From assembly GCF_000003605.2 (NCBI RefSeq), contig NW_003109992.1, positions 163,892 to 185,593 on the forward strand: 21,702 nucleotides of DNA. The letters are read 5' to 3'. Positions 1-8,700 of this stretch are shown in pieces (position 1 is the stretch's first letter; every line of letters starts with the position of its first letter). A model generated the notes under the pieces. The model worked only from the letters and a program-made list of their open reading frames with translations, did no database searches and was not told the origin of the DNA. The translations under genes were made by a program, and so were the position numbers. Origin of the DNA: Saccoglossus kowalevskii. Lineage: Eukaryota > Hemichordata > Enteropneusta > Harrimaniidae.

Positions 1-237
1 TAATGAGTGTACCCGGGGCAATTCTCCGGTGCAACACCGTATAAGTTCACTCCTACATGATTACTAGTACTATGTAACTACATCGTATTTTAAATGTGGA
101 ATTTTAATCACCTCGTTACTTTTTTTTATTCACGTTTTTGACTGAAACCTGATTGTTTGTTAAAGCGTGATTTATAAGCACGCTGCCCATGAGCCTTTGC
201 GCTTTTAGCGTGCGGCAAATCCTCTTATATTCCAAGA

Positions 238-250
238 AATAAAGTTTATT
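238..250. terminator. Overlapping poly(A) signals on both strands
   Basis: The plus strand has AATAAA at 238-243. The minus strand has AATAAA at 250-245 (seen as TTTATT). Together they form the near palindrome AATAAAGTTTATT. The minus-strand signal lies 24 bases after the TAA that ends the candidate terminal exon at 274-417, a usual spacing for a short 3' UTR. The plus-strand signal could serve a gene that ends at or before the left edge, but no coding sequence for one is visible. Confidence 0.4.
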
Positions 251-273
251 TTCGTCGGGCCTTGGCCGGATAC

Positions 274-417
274 TTATTCGGCAATATTGTCGACCAGCAC
301 ATTTTCTCCATTGTTCAAGGGTTGTTGTCTGTGTTGAGGACGTGTTCGAGGGCGAGTAGGTGGTCGTCGATCTTCGTCTCTTTGGGTCTGATTTGATGAC
401 CGCGCTCTATCAGAATC
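274..417 (-). CDS. Possible 3'-terminal coding exon of an unidentified gene
   Basis: Read on the minus strand, a pyrimidine-rich tract and TTCAG precede position 417. From there a frame of 47 codons runs to TAA at 276-274. The product is highly polar, rich in Arg, Gln, Pro and Asn, with a run of RPPTRPRTRPQHRQQP and the C-terminus NGENVLVDNIAE. It resembles a disordered cytoplasmic tail, but I do not recognise the family. A poly(A) signal follows 24 bases after the stop. A competing frame through the same DNA is also open and ends at about 315, so the frame choice rests on the poly(A) spacing and the low-complexity charged composition. No upstream exon of this gene could be found between 420 and 5500. 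It may equally be a non-coding repeat. Confidence 0.33.
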   Translation of the reverse strand, partial: DSDRARSSNQTQRDEDRRPPTRPRTRPQHRQQPLNNGENVLVDNIAE

Positions 418-778
418 CTGAACAAAAAACAATTTATCTCTTTTAAAATATCCCTTTTTCCATCTGACTTCAATTTTCTCAGTATTTCATGTGCTAATAT
501 CAATACTTATATTACGACGGAGAAGCAATTGTCGAATTTTAAATTTGTTTCCAGAATACACTATGCATAGCATTATCTCTATTTTTAATTATAACATGGT
601 ATAACATCGTATAACATGGTGGAACCAACCGTACAACATTCACAACAACCATATATTATCCCCAACAATTGTATAATATTGCCGAATTCGTAGTCATGGT
701 CCACCGTAGTTAAAACCACAGTCCCTCAACACTGTGACTGTGTTTAAACCAAATAGTTTACCTGTATGAAAGGCTTTC
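418..778. other. No gene seen; short tandem repeat near 593-621
   Basis: This stretch is AT-rich with no coding signal I trust. The only structure noted is three near-copies of TATAACATGGT around 593-621. The heptamer part ACATGGT also appears in the 21-bp array at the right end of the window, which is probably coincidence. Confidence 0.4.
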
Positions 779-915
779 TTCGCCCGGGGGCTACTTCCAT
801 AGAAGTGCAATACGGGTATGTGCCGCCCGACTTGGGTGTCATTTCACGTTTTTTGTTTAGAAGTGGGTAGTCATTATTTATTTAGTCATCTATTATTTAA
901 ATGCGTCGCCCGGGT
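779..915. repeat. CCCGGG-bounded dispersed-repeat-like patch
   Basis: The patch begins with CGCCCGGGGGCTACTTCC at 780-797 and continues with a GC-rich block containing GGGTATGTGCCGCCCGA. A second GCCCGGG sits at 907-913. The wording resembles short GC-rich dispersed elements that I have seen in deuterostome and other marine invertebrate genomes, but that is a recollection and not a comparison. CCCGGG also occurs near 10, 3084, 4383 and 5143, so several related fragments may be scattered through the left 5 kb. Target-site duplications were not identified. Confidence 0.33.
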
Positions 916-969
916 GCGCTCACTGGTTGCGAAAATTGTGAAAATTTTGTTCGCGCCCGATGTCTCGTA

Positions 970-1095
970 TCTTGATGGATGACGTCATTCCTCATTAACG
1001 CGCATGCTCACATCTATTGCAACAGCCATTTTCAGAATTGTCGCGTTGTGTCGGCTGCTGTGTTTGCCAGTTATCAAAGGTTAGTTTTTTTCTGT
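970..1095 (+). promoter_or_regulatory. Promoter-like patch with CRE, NRF1-like and YY1-like motifs
   Basis: A full palindromic cAMP response element, ATGACGTCAT, is at 979-988. It is followed by GCGCATGC (NRF1 half-site-like) near 1001 and CAGCCATTTT (YY1-like) near 1024. A GC- and CpG-richer stretch then runs to ATCAAAG, followed by GTTAGT near 1081, which could be a splice donor on the plus strand. This is the usual layout of a housekeeping promoter with a short non-coding first exon. No downstream coding exon could be tied to it, and similar motifs recur in the insertion at 13.4 kb, so it may instead belong to a repeat. Confidence 0.28.
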
Positions 1096-2562
1096 GAGTA
1101 CCTTTTGTAATAAACTCGAATAATCACGGAATAATGAGGGAGATGGTATACGGTGTAATATAAAGGCAATACTCTCGGGCAATATTCACAAAAAAATCAA
1201 AATTATTCAGAGGAAATCATGGTCATGACGGGCGGTCTTGTATCCAGCCGTGGGTTTAAACCATCGTCCGCCTGCACGGTGTTGTTCCGTTTGGACATTC
1301 CTCCATCTGGTGTGATTCGCCGGAACATTCACCTTGAAAATTCAAGATGGTTTAAATAATGAGCCGTCTTTACATATTTTTTAATGCGTCTCAAAATGCA
1401 TGTTGTGATTGTGAATCTAATTGGAAATTTCAAGATCGGTACTTGACTGATTCGAGACAAAAGTTACAATTGTTTTTGTAAATTCTCTTGAAAACGAGAA
1501 AGACATTTGCACAGACGGTCACCCCACGAGGGCGTTTGTTTATACAAAACATCTTTTGTATCCTACCGTTTGTACCGCCCGGAAGGATTGTACCTGGTTT
1601 AGTTGTTAAATATTATATTATCAGTAGTGCTTTATACAGAATGCTATATGCCATCTATAACTATATTTATTCTATGTATTTTTTTTATTAAAGTATCTAA
1701 TTTAATTGGTGTGATTACTGGGCCCAACAAACCAGTATACAACATGTACCTGTTTTATTTCTATATCACAACTTAGACAAAAAATATTTTCTATCTGTGT
1801 TAGTCCTGTCTGTTAAATCTGTAACAAATTGCTACCTGAACTATTTCATGTTCAAGTGAATTGCTGTGGTATTTTTGTTCTGCATGCAATTTATTTACTC
1901 GTTGCTAGGGTAAATAATATCATTTTTGTGTTGGTATGTAAATTATTTATTTTGTACATTTTCAAGCAATAATGTGCGTCATGATGGCAGGATTTAAATA
2001 TTGCATATTTTGTTTTTACGGTATGGGGCTGGATAAACGATGCATAAAACGATGACACTGTGAAGAGTATAGGGAAAGGGTTTCACACGTAACATTTATG
2101 CAGTTGTAGCGCCGCCGTAAATTTAACGTAATAGTAGACATTTGCAGAATACAATCGAAGAACTGATTGACGTTCTACTGGGCGCGTTTTATCATATATC
2201 AACTTGTTAGAAATTTTTAAAAATATGTTGAAATATTTGGGTGAGTGCAAAATGTTAATCTTATTATAACTAACAGTTCCACTCGGTTTAGCCGCTAAAA
2301 TGCGAAACAAGCATAGGGTCACCATAGTTATAAAAGTCGTAAAATAAATGGACATGATCTGAACTCCTATATCTTAACTGACACGTGCACGATATAAAAC
2401 AGGATGTTGAATAACAAATATTCCGTCCCCCTTTATATGACTAAATAGTTCCAATTTAGAATTCTTGGCCGAACAAGGACAGTAAGAATTGTATTTCTAA
2501 CACTACTTGTATATTTTTGGGTTGAATATATTGGTCAATCAATATAAATTTTGATTAGTTGA
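1096..2562. other. No gene seen
   Basis: The stretch is AT-rich with frequent stops in all frames. The two open frames of 67 and 90 codons inside it have low-complexity, codon-random translations and no splice context, so I treat them as chance. No repeats longer than a few units were seen. Confidence 0.5.
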
Positions 2563-2640
2563 TGTGTTCGAATAGAGATGACAAATTTAACATCAAAAAT
2601 ACATTGAAAACTGCATTTGTATCATTTTATTCGAACACAC
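2563..2640. repeat. Short inverted repeat (78 bp, arms about 25 bp)
   Basis: The left arm at 2563-2586 contains GTGTTCGAATA followed by ATGACAAAT. The right arm at 2615-2640 carries the complement, ATTTGTATCAT then TATTCGAACACAC. The arms match at roughly 21 of 25 positions around a 28-base AT-rich loop. It could be a solo MITE or the core of a larger palindrome. No clear target-site duplication was recognised. Confidence 0.55.
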
Positions 2641-2699
2641 AGAATGGCTGACATGACTGAACTGACGGCTCATTGCATTCTTTTTTGTCATTCCGCGTA

Positions 2700-2810
2700 G
2701 AAGAATGTGCACTATGTGTAATTTGTACTGTGGAACACAAAACATGTCTACCCCGGAAGTTCAAAAGTCATGTGGTTACTGCCGAATCGAGCAGACGCAC
2801 TGTATTGGAG
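2700..2810 (+). CDS. Candidate cysteine-rich internal exon, unidentified
   Basis: A pyrimidine-rich stretch ending in CATTCCGCGTAG at 2699 would serve as a plus-strand acceptor. GGAG followed by GTACTG at 2807-2816 would serve as a donor. Between them one frame reads through, with cysteines in the pattern C-x2-C-x4-C, then C-x2-C and two more further on (translation includes MCTMCNLYCGTQN and SCGYCRIEQTHC). The open frame continues past the proposed donor to TAG at 2881. Seven cysteines in about 40 residues is unusual for chance. I do not recognise a family, and no flanking exons were found. Low confidence. Confidence 0.24.
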
Positions 2811-2881
2811 GTACTGATAATTGTGTCAGATTAGCGAGTCACGTGCCTTCATTTGAGAAAAAAAAAGCATCATTACTATAG

Positions 2882-4279
2882 GAAATTTATCAGCAAATTT
2901 CTCATTTGCATAAACCACATGTATTAATTTAAACTTGAAAGTTAGAAATTGAAAATGTTATAATTTATACAGTCACACTGTAAAAAGTACGGAAAAATAA
3001 CGTATGAACCATTGCCCCGGATATAAAGATTGGTCGAAAGGTAGCGCGTCCAACTAACATCACTTTCGTTTCCTGTAGTTTCGCCCCGGGTTTCACTGAG
3101 TATTATTTCTCCCTATGTCGTTTCATTCAAATTTCGTGGAATCATGAGGTGGATTGGTAATTAGATTCAACACTGTTTCATCCCAATACTGTTTCGAACA
3201 AGACGAGACAACGAGGTTTGGACGAAACGACATTGGTATGATTGTTATTTGCCTATTCCGAGTGACCACATGGCATTACTTACATATATCCTTGGTTGTT
3301 CCAGTTGGTCAGTACACCAGTGCTTGAATATGCACGTTGCTTCGAACCTCTACCTAACTGAAAAAACGCTGAACGTAAACCACGTTTTAATACGCCCACT
3401 CGACTCGGTACACTGGGTAAAAAGTATGGTGAGATCAACACGTGACTCACATTTCGTAGAATTTACGAATACTGCGAAATAACAAGACATGATTGCCTTA
3501 GTGCAGCCACTCATTGGATGGGAAAAGGGCAAATTCTTTATCAGAACTAACCGATAACGACCTGACCTGAAAATCAGATTATACGTACGGTAATAAGGCT
3601 TATGAAGGTCACTGTGACCTAATTTCGGGTTATGAATGTGCCAGCTTTTTCTGAAGCACAACTTAATAAGCTATTAAATACGATTTTGTGACAATAAACA
3701 AATCCTAAATATTAAAAGTTACGCATTCTAACAACGAAACGCTGACACGGCACAAGTTGTGAAGGCTTCATTTAAAATATTGTATGAAATAATATCGATG
3801 GACACCTGTAACATACCATTAACAGAGCCTCACAGATCGTTGATACAGTGGGACAAATGTGTAAGGTAAATATACATTTTGACGCTCGGTACAATGGCAC
3901 AATATGTGGTTTGTAGATATAGTTACCAAGACTAGAAGTAGGAGCAACAAAACCAGGCGGCGCACACATAAACTTCGAGTCAACAATCTTTAATATAATC
4001 CACTTCTGAATCAGTAAAATAAACAATAATTGATGTAGGATAACCCAGAAAATATATCAAACAAATAAAACTTAATCTTAGCTAGCTAGATTTTGAGTTC
4101 AAATGCTTAAATAAGTCCCTCAATGAATAAAAAAATCAACTAATTTTTCCTTAACAAAGCCAGTGTTATCAATAATGAATGAAGGAATAACTATTAAATA
4201 ATAAAACAACACAGGTGCGAATGAAGAACAAAACACATGCATACAGTGTCAACAATTCAGTATCAATATTCGCATCAGG
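2882..4279. other. No gene seen; contains one nuclear-receptor palindrome
   Basis: Several open frames of 77-103 codons overlap on both strands here, but their translations look random and contain no recognisable domain. A CCCGGG patch lies near 3084. The IR3 palindrome at 3606-3620 is listed separately. I see no other structure. Confidence 0.45.
3606..3620. promoter_or_regulatory. Perfect IR3 palindrome (estrogen-response-element consensus)
   Basis: The sequence AGGTCACTGTGACCT is an exact inverted repeat of AGGTCA with a 3-base spacer. This is the consensus bound by estrogen-receptor-type steroid receptors as dimers. All twelve specified bases match. Nothing nearby identifies a target gene. 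The closest recognised gene on this side is SLC23, whose 3' end is about 2 kb away. The match is certain, but function in this genome is unknown. Confidence 0.45.
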
Positions 4280-4597
4280 TCACAGTTTGATCCGTTTGGG
4301 TTATATTAAGCTAACCGCTAACAAAATTCGGTCGAATTCGTCGTTTTTGTGTGGAAAAATCTCTTGAACATAGAACACTTTCCCCGGGGTATCTGAAACC
4401 GAAATTGTCATCTAACTGTAAGGCCATTGCTGATTGGCTTCAGAGCTGGAATGACAATTTCGGTTTCAAACACCCCTAAAAAGGGTTTTATGTTCATCGT
4501 GTAATTGGGTGTTCGTATACAAGGGATTTATTCACACAAAATCGTGGAATTCAGTCGAATTTGTTTGTTATAGCCTCAACGGATCGTTTGACTGTGA
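4280..4597. repeat. Fold-back (MITE-like) element, 318 bp
   Basis: Two long inverted arms flank a loop of about 39 bases at 4412-4450. The innermost arm sequence CTGAAACCGAAATTGTCAT at about 4393-4411 is mirrored by ATGACAATTTCGGTTTCA(A) from 4451. Moving outward, TGAACATA, TTTTGTGTG, GAATTC, TAACAAA, GATCCGTT and TCACAG also occur in mirrored order. The outer ends are TCACAG at 4280 and CTGTGA at 4592-4597. The right arm carries about 30 extra bases. No transposase is present. It is best read as a non-autonomous inverted-repeat transposon. Target-site duplications were not found by eye. Confidence 0.82.
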
Positions 4598-5171
4598 GAG
4601 ATTGGTATTTTCTCCCTGATTTGTAGGAATCTGAAAAACGCGTTTCACAACTTGTCTCTTCACTATTATACCCTATACCCCCATATAGTAAATATCGCAA
4701 TTATTTTATTATGACCACGTGTATACCAGCTGATTTTGGAAATAACATACTGGTGAGCAGCCATACCAGTGTAAAGAGTGTGACTAGTGTTTTACCCAGA
4801 AAAGTAACCTAAAACACACATTATTAATTTATATTGTCTTTGCATTAGGTTGGCATTGTCTTGACATTGTCATTAATAAAAAACACTATCTTTCGCCTGT
4901 TGGCCAAAGCGTTTATTGCTCTGATTTATTGCTCGTTTATAGCCCCGACAAAGCCTCAAACGCCCGCCCGAACTTTCTCACCGGGATTTTTTCCCTCAAT
5001 ATGTCTGCTCTAGAGGGTACTAAATTTACATTGCGTCCGCAATGGCGGGTATGGTTTGCCAATGTGCTACCAGCTGTAGGGGGCCTGTTTTTGTTTTTTT
5101 CAGCAAAAATGCACATGGTGTAAGGTTTCAATATAGAGTGACGCCCGGGGTTCTAGTCGTCGTACGGCAAC
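4598..5171. other. No confirmed gene; GC-richer patch near 4930-5150
   Basis: Two overlapping 64-codon frames, one on each strand at about 4929-5131, sit in a GC-richer block that also holds CCGCCATTGCGGACGCAATG and a CCCGGGG at 5142-5148. Neither translation resembles a known domain. A TTTATT at about 4911-4916, and another at 4924-4929, could act as distant minus-strand poly(A) signals for SLC23. Confidence 0.3.
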
Positions 5172-5304
5172 TTAAAGCGCGGTGGTCGTCGCGCAGCGCG
5201 TGTTCGAATTTCATGTAAAAAAACAATGTATTTTACACGCGCTGTATACGTCGCTATGAGTCCCATATCGAACAGGACGCGGCATGACGACTACCGCCCT
5301 TTAA
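5172..5304. mobile_element. TTAA-flanked MITE, 133 bp
   Basis: The element is bounded by TTAA at 5172-5175 and 5301-5304. Its inverted ends read AGCGCGGTGGTCGTC on the left and GACGACTACCGCCCT on the right. An inner inverted repeat, CAGCGCGTGT (5194-5203) and ACACGCGCTG (5235-5244), gives a nested hairpin. TTAA target sites are typical of piggyBac-type transposases, which suggests a non-autonomous piggyBac-mobilised element, though the TIR itself is not a canonical piggyBac end. The last 50 bases or so recur at about 13399-13450 inside the LINE, showing that this is a dispersed family. Confidence 0.66.
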
Positions 5305-5523
5305 GGGTTTTTACGTGCACTAAGGACCTGCTTGAACTATTTTATGTTCAATTTTTTGTTCTTGTTGAGTGAGCGGACAACTAGGGTTGAACCAGCAATC
5401 GACACGACGCGACAGACAAGGGCGGACAGGTTAACTTTGGGCAATATACATTTTGTTAATGTCATCTACTGAGTAATATGATTATCGATCCACTGCATCG
5501 TTCTACAACAGGGTTAGTTTGTA

Positions 5524-5558
5524 CAAAGACTATAGAGAAGATTCTCTATAGCCTTTGG
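5524..5558 (-). promoter_or_regulatory. Hairpin in the SLC23 3' UTR
   Basis: CTATAGAGAA and TTCTCTATAG form a perfect 10-bp stem around a 2-base loop. The stem extends outward through AAAG/CCTTT with mismatches. It begins about 11 bases after the SLC23 stop codon, so if transcribed it would be a prominent structure at the start of the 3' UTR. It could also be the footprint of a small inverted-repeat insertion. Confidence 0.5.
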
Positions 5559-5568
5559 TTTGTATAAA

Positions 5569-5750
5569 TTAGAAGTCTTTCGTCAGGAACGTCGGACAAA
5601 AAGGTATGTAACGGGTCCATTTCCATTTTTTGATATAGGACATACCGAATGGCAAGTCGTATGAAGTCATCGATCCACGTAAACCAAGTTTCTTAATTGT
5701 TTCTGCATCAAGTTTACGATATACTATCAAACCTCTTTCTTCTTGCGTAC
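5569..5750 (-). CDS. SLC23 terminal exon 11 (residues 468-527)
   Basis: The acceptor TTATTATCAG ends at 5751, entering in phase 1, and TAA lies at 5571-5569. It encodes GTQEERGLIVY (family G-(S/T)-x-E-E-R-G), a short linker, YDLPFGMSYIKKWKWTRYIP and FCPTF, the usual cytoplasmic C-terminal tail. It ends in TKDF and has no PDZ-type motif that I recognise. Confidence 0.95.
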
Positions 5751-8700
5751 CTGATAATAAAGAAGAAAAAATGTGAAAACTTATTATATAACCACACACG
5801 TGAAACAACAATGTGAAATGCAAATCCACGTCATTGTTTTTTAAATAGATTAGAGTTGTAATTAAAATTCCAAAAATACAAAAACAGCAGGCAAAGGCAT
5901 AAAGTGCGAGTACTAAAGTTTGGTGCATGACAACTAAACTAAACCACACTACACTACACTACACTACACTACACTACACTACACTACATAAACTACACTA
6001 CACTAAACTACACTACACTAAACTACACTACACTACACTACACTACACTACACTACACTACACTACACTACACTACACTACACTACACTACACTACACTA
6101 CACTGCGCCTCACCTCACCTCATCGCACCACATCGCATGTAGAATATATTACCTGGTATTGTGTTATCCAGTATAAAGCCAACTAAACCACCTATAATCA
6201 TTCCATTACGTAATATTACATTTATGATCTGATTGGCGTTGGTATTTCCTGAAACGTAGAATTATTTACATTTTACATATAATGAAAAGAATACTTGAAT
6301 TCTGGTGTTGCAGCAGAACCTGATATTAATGATATAGGATCATCGATTTAACTGTGAAACAATATTACTATGTGCTTAGTATTAAATTAGAAAAGAATAC
6401 ATATATATTGTTATTGTCGTGAAAAACATACATTTAGTTCAGCGAATAGTGCCACAATATTATATTCATAATATCATATCAAATTCATTCAATAAAAAAT
6501 TCTCCTACACATATGCTCAGTAATATTCTTGTAGTACAATATTTGTATTCAGTGTTTGACACCTCTATCGTTGAATCTACGAAACTCTGAGACTCGGGAA
6601 AACACATATGATATGTGTGACGACTGTACACAATATTTTTAATTATCACGGTTCATATGTTCTATTTGCATATCCCTCAAAACTGAATAGTGTATGAAAT
6701 CATAGCATACTAATAAAGTGGCAATGTACCTGTATCAATGACCTCCGGATTCTGGGTTAGATACTGAGGTACAATCAAAGCAGTCATAATAGCTGTTCCA
6801 ATTATTGCCAAAGTTCTTGAAGAATTCATATTACAATGTTGTAGGCTAGCAACGCCTATGGCTATAATTGTACCTAGTGGAAAGTAAGATACCAAATTAC
6901 CATATAAATGTCCACTTTGTTACCATTATTATTTACCCCTTTTCACTGTCTCATTTTGTTACCGTCTGTGGTATTTGTAGTAATATATATATTTATATAT
7001 AATTCAATAATACTGATTATCATCTCATCGCAAAGTATAAACAATGTGAAATTATATTAGAAGCAAAAATGTCAAAATGCAAGAGTAGCTATCTGTCTTA
7101 AAGTTAAATTGTGACCCCCCTGAGAATTAAGCAAGCTTCCATAAGTATGCATCATTTCATTTACCATAGTATATAGAATATACATGAATTTATGAAAACT
7201 GACTAATAAATTGAACATGAGGCCCGATTGATAAGATACCTCCGCCGGAGTTACTTTGTGGAATGTTGCATACATTAGTACCAACCTGTCAATTTGCTAC
7301 AAATACAAATATTGACATGGGGTAAAATACGTTTGTAAATGATTTTATATAATAATTTGAAAAATAAAGTTGATTTATCATACCAGAGGTGATCCACAGT
7401 AATCCCCCAATCATCGGAATTGGTATCGATGCAATAATGGCTGCAAGTTTACCAACAATAGCCATTAAGAAAAGAATCAGACTCATCCATTGTATTACAC
7501 GACGATTTCCAACCTGTATAATTTAAAAACAAGCGATAATAAATTTCATTGACAGAAATTATATGTATATGTCAATTCAGTTGAAACGATCTCACGATAA
7601 ACCTGCTAAATATGCTTCAATTTCTCAATTGGTTTGACATTTGAAAATACAACTTTTCGTTGTTATATTTAAAAGGGTGAAAACTGTCTGAAATCATCAT
7701 CCCTCAACACTTCTGAACTGTTATCAGGTTGTTCTCTATCACCAAATCAACATAATCCTCATTAGACGTTATTCACGATTCAGGATCTAAAGAGTACATC
7801 TATTCGTAATCAAAACAAAAACAAAGAAGGTTCTGTGCATCTTGTTCACGCAAAGAGTTGTGAGTGAAATTACGTCATACCATATGCTAATTTATATCAG
7901 ACGCAACTGCGATATCACCGGTAACTTGATACCGGGGGATTAAAAAGATAAACACCGAAACGCGCATATCGACAATAGTTGCGTTCACGCACAGCTTCTT
8001 TGCACGGGCTAAGAGGTCAAATTTCTTAGCCCGTGCTAAGAAAACGTGCGTGAACGCCGCGACTTAGCATGTGCTAAGAAATGCTAAGTATGGGTAAAAT
8101 CTGATCCGATTTTAAGACCAGGCCCTCAGTACGGGTTAACGAAGTGTGCGCGAACGCTTAGCCCAAGGCGACCTTCGGGTTTGAATATATGTCAAGTCGT
8201 TTCTTAACCGGGTGTTGAGGGATGGTGCTCAAACTCATGTTTGATTGATTGCACATTTTGTGATTTATATTTGTAAGTGGGTTATAAAATATATAAAGAC
8301 GTCTAAACGTACATTCTCACACTTATTTGGATTCTGGTTACAGACCATGGTTCATTTACTATGCACAAATAGTGTTTATACACAGATGCTAGAGACAACT
8401 CAAATAAACTATATAAACAATAGTCACAGTCCCAGAGGAGTGTGCATTTATTATCCACAAACATACACAACAAACAAATACAGGTAAAAACAACCAAACA
8501 TCAAACAAAACGACAGCTATGCTGGCTGACAACATAATGTAATAAATATAGATAAAAATAATGGTAAGAAGTATGAAGAGTTCTCTCAAAATAAACCCCC
8601 ACCACGAACCCATCTCCGACATACTCCCGCAACGAAAGATGCGCTAGTATAATTTTCGAATGAGGCGCGTTTCATTTTCGTGATAAAGCAAGAATGGATA

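Noticed and set aside
3249-3661. Overlapping open frames of 77 and 103 codons on opposite strands.
   Set aside because: Neither has a domain, a splice context or a composition different from chance. They lie in an otherwise empty intergenic region.
4929-5131. Mirror open frames of 64 codons on both strands in a GC-richer patch.
   Set aside because: Opposite-strand frames of equal length over the same bases are a composition effect. No homology was recognised, although a decayed element cannot be excluded.
5927-6142. 71-codon open frame of repeated THLHY residues.
   Set aside because: It is entirely the (CACTA)n microsatellite inside an SLC23 intron.
8245-8622. Three overlapping open frames of 64-80 codons in SLC23 intron 7.
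   Set aside because: The translations are random or hydrophobic from AT-rich sequence and have no match to the transporter or to the element beside them.
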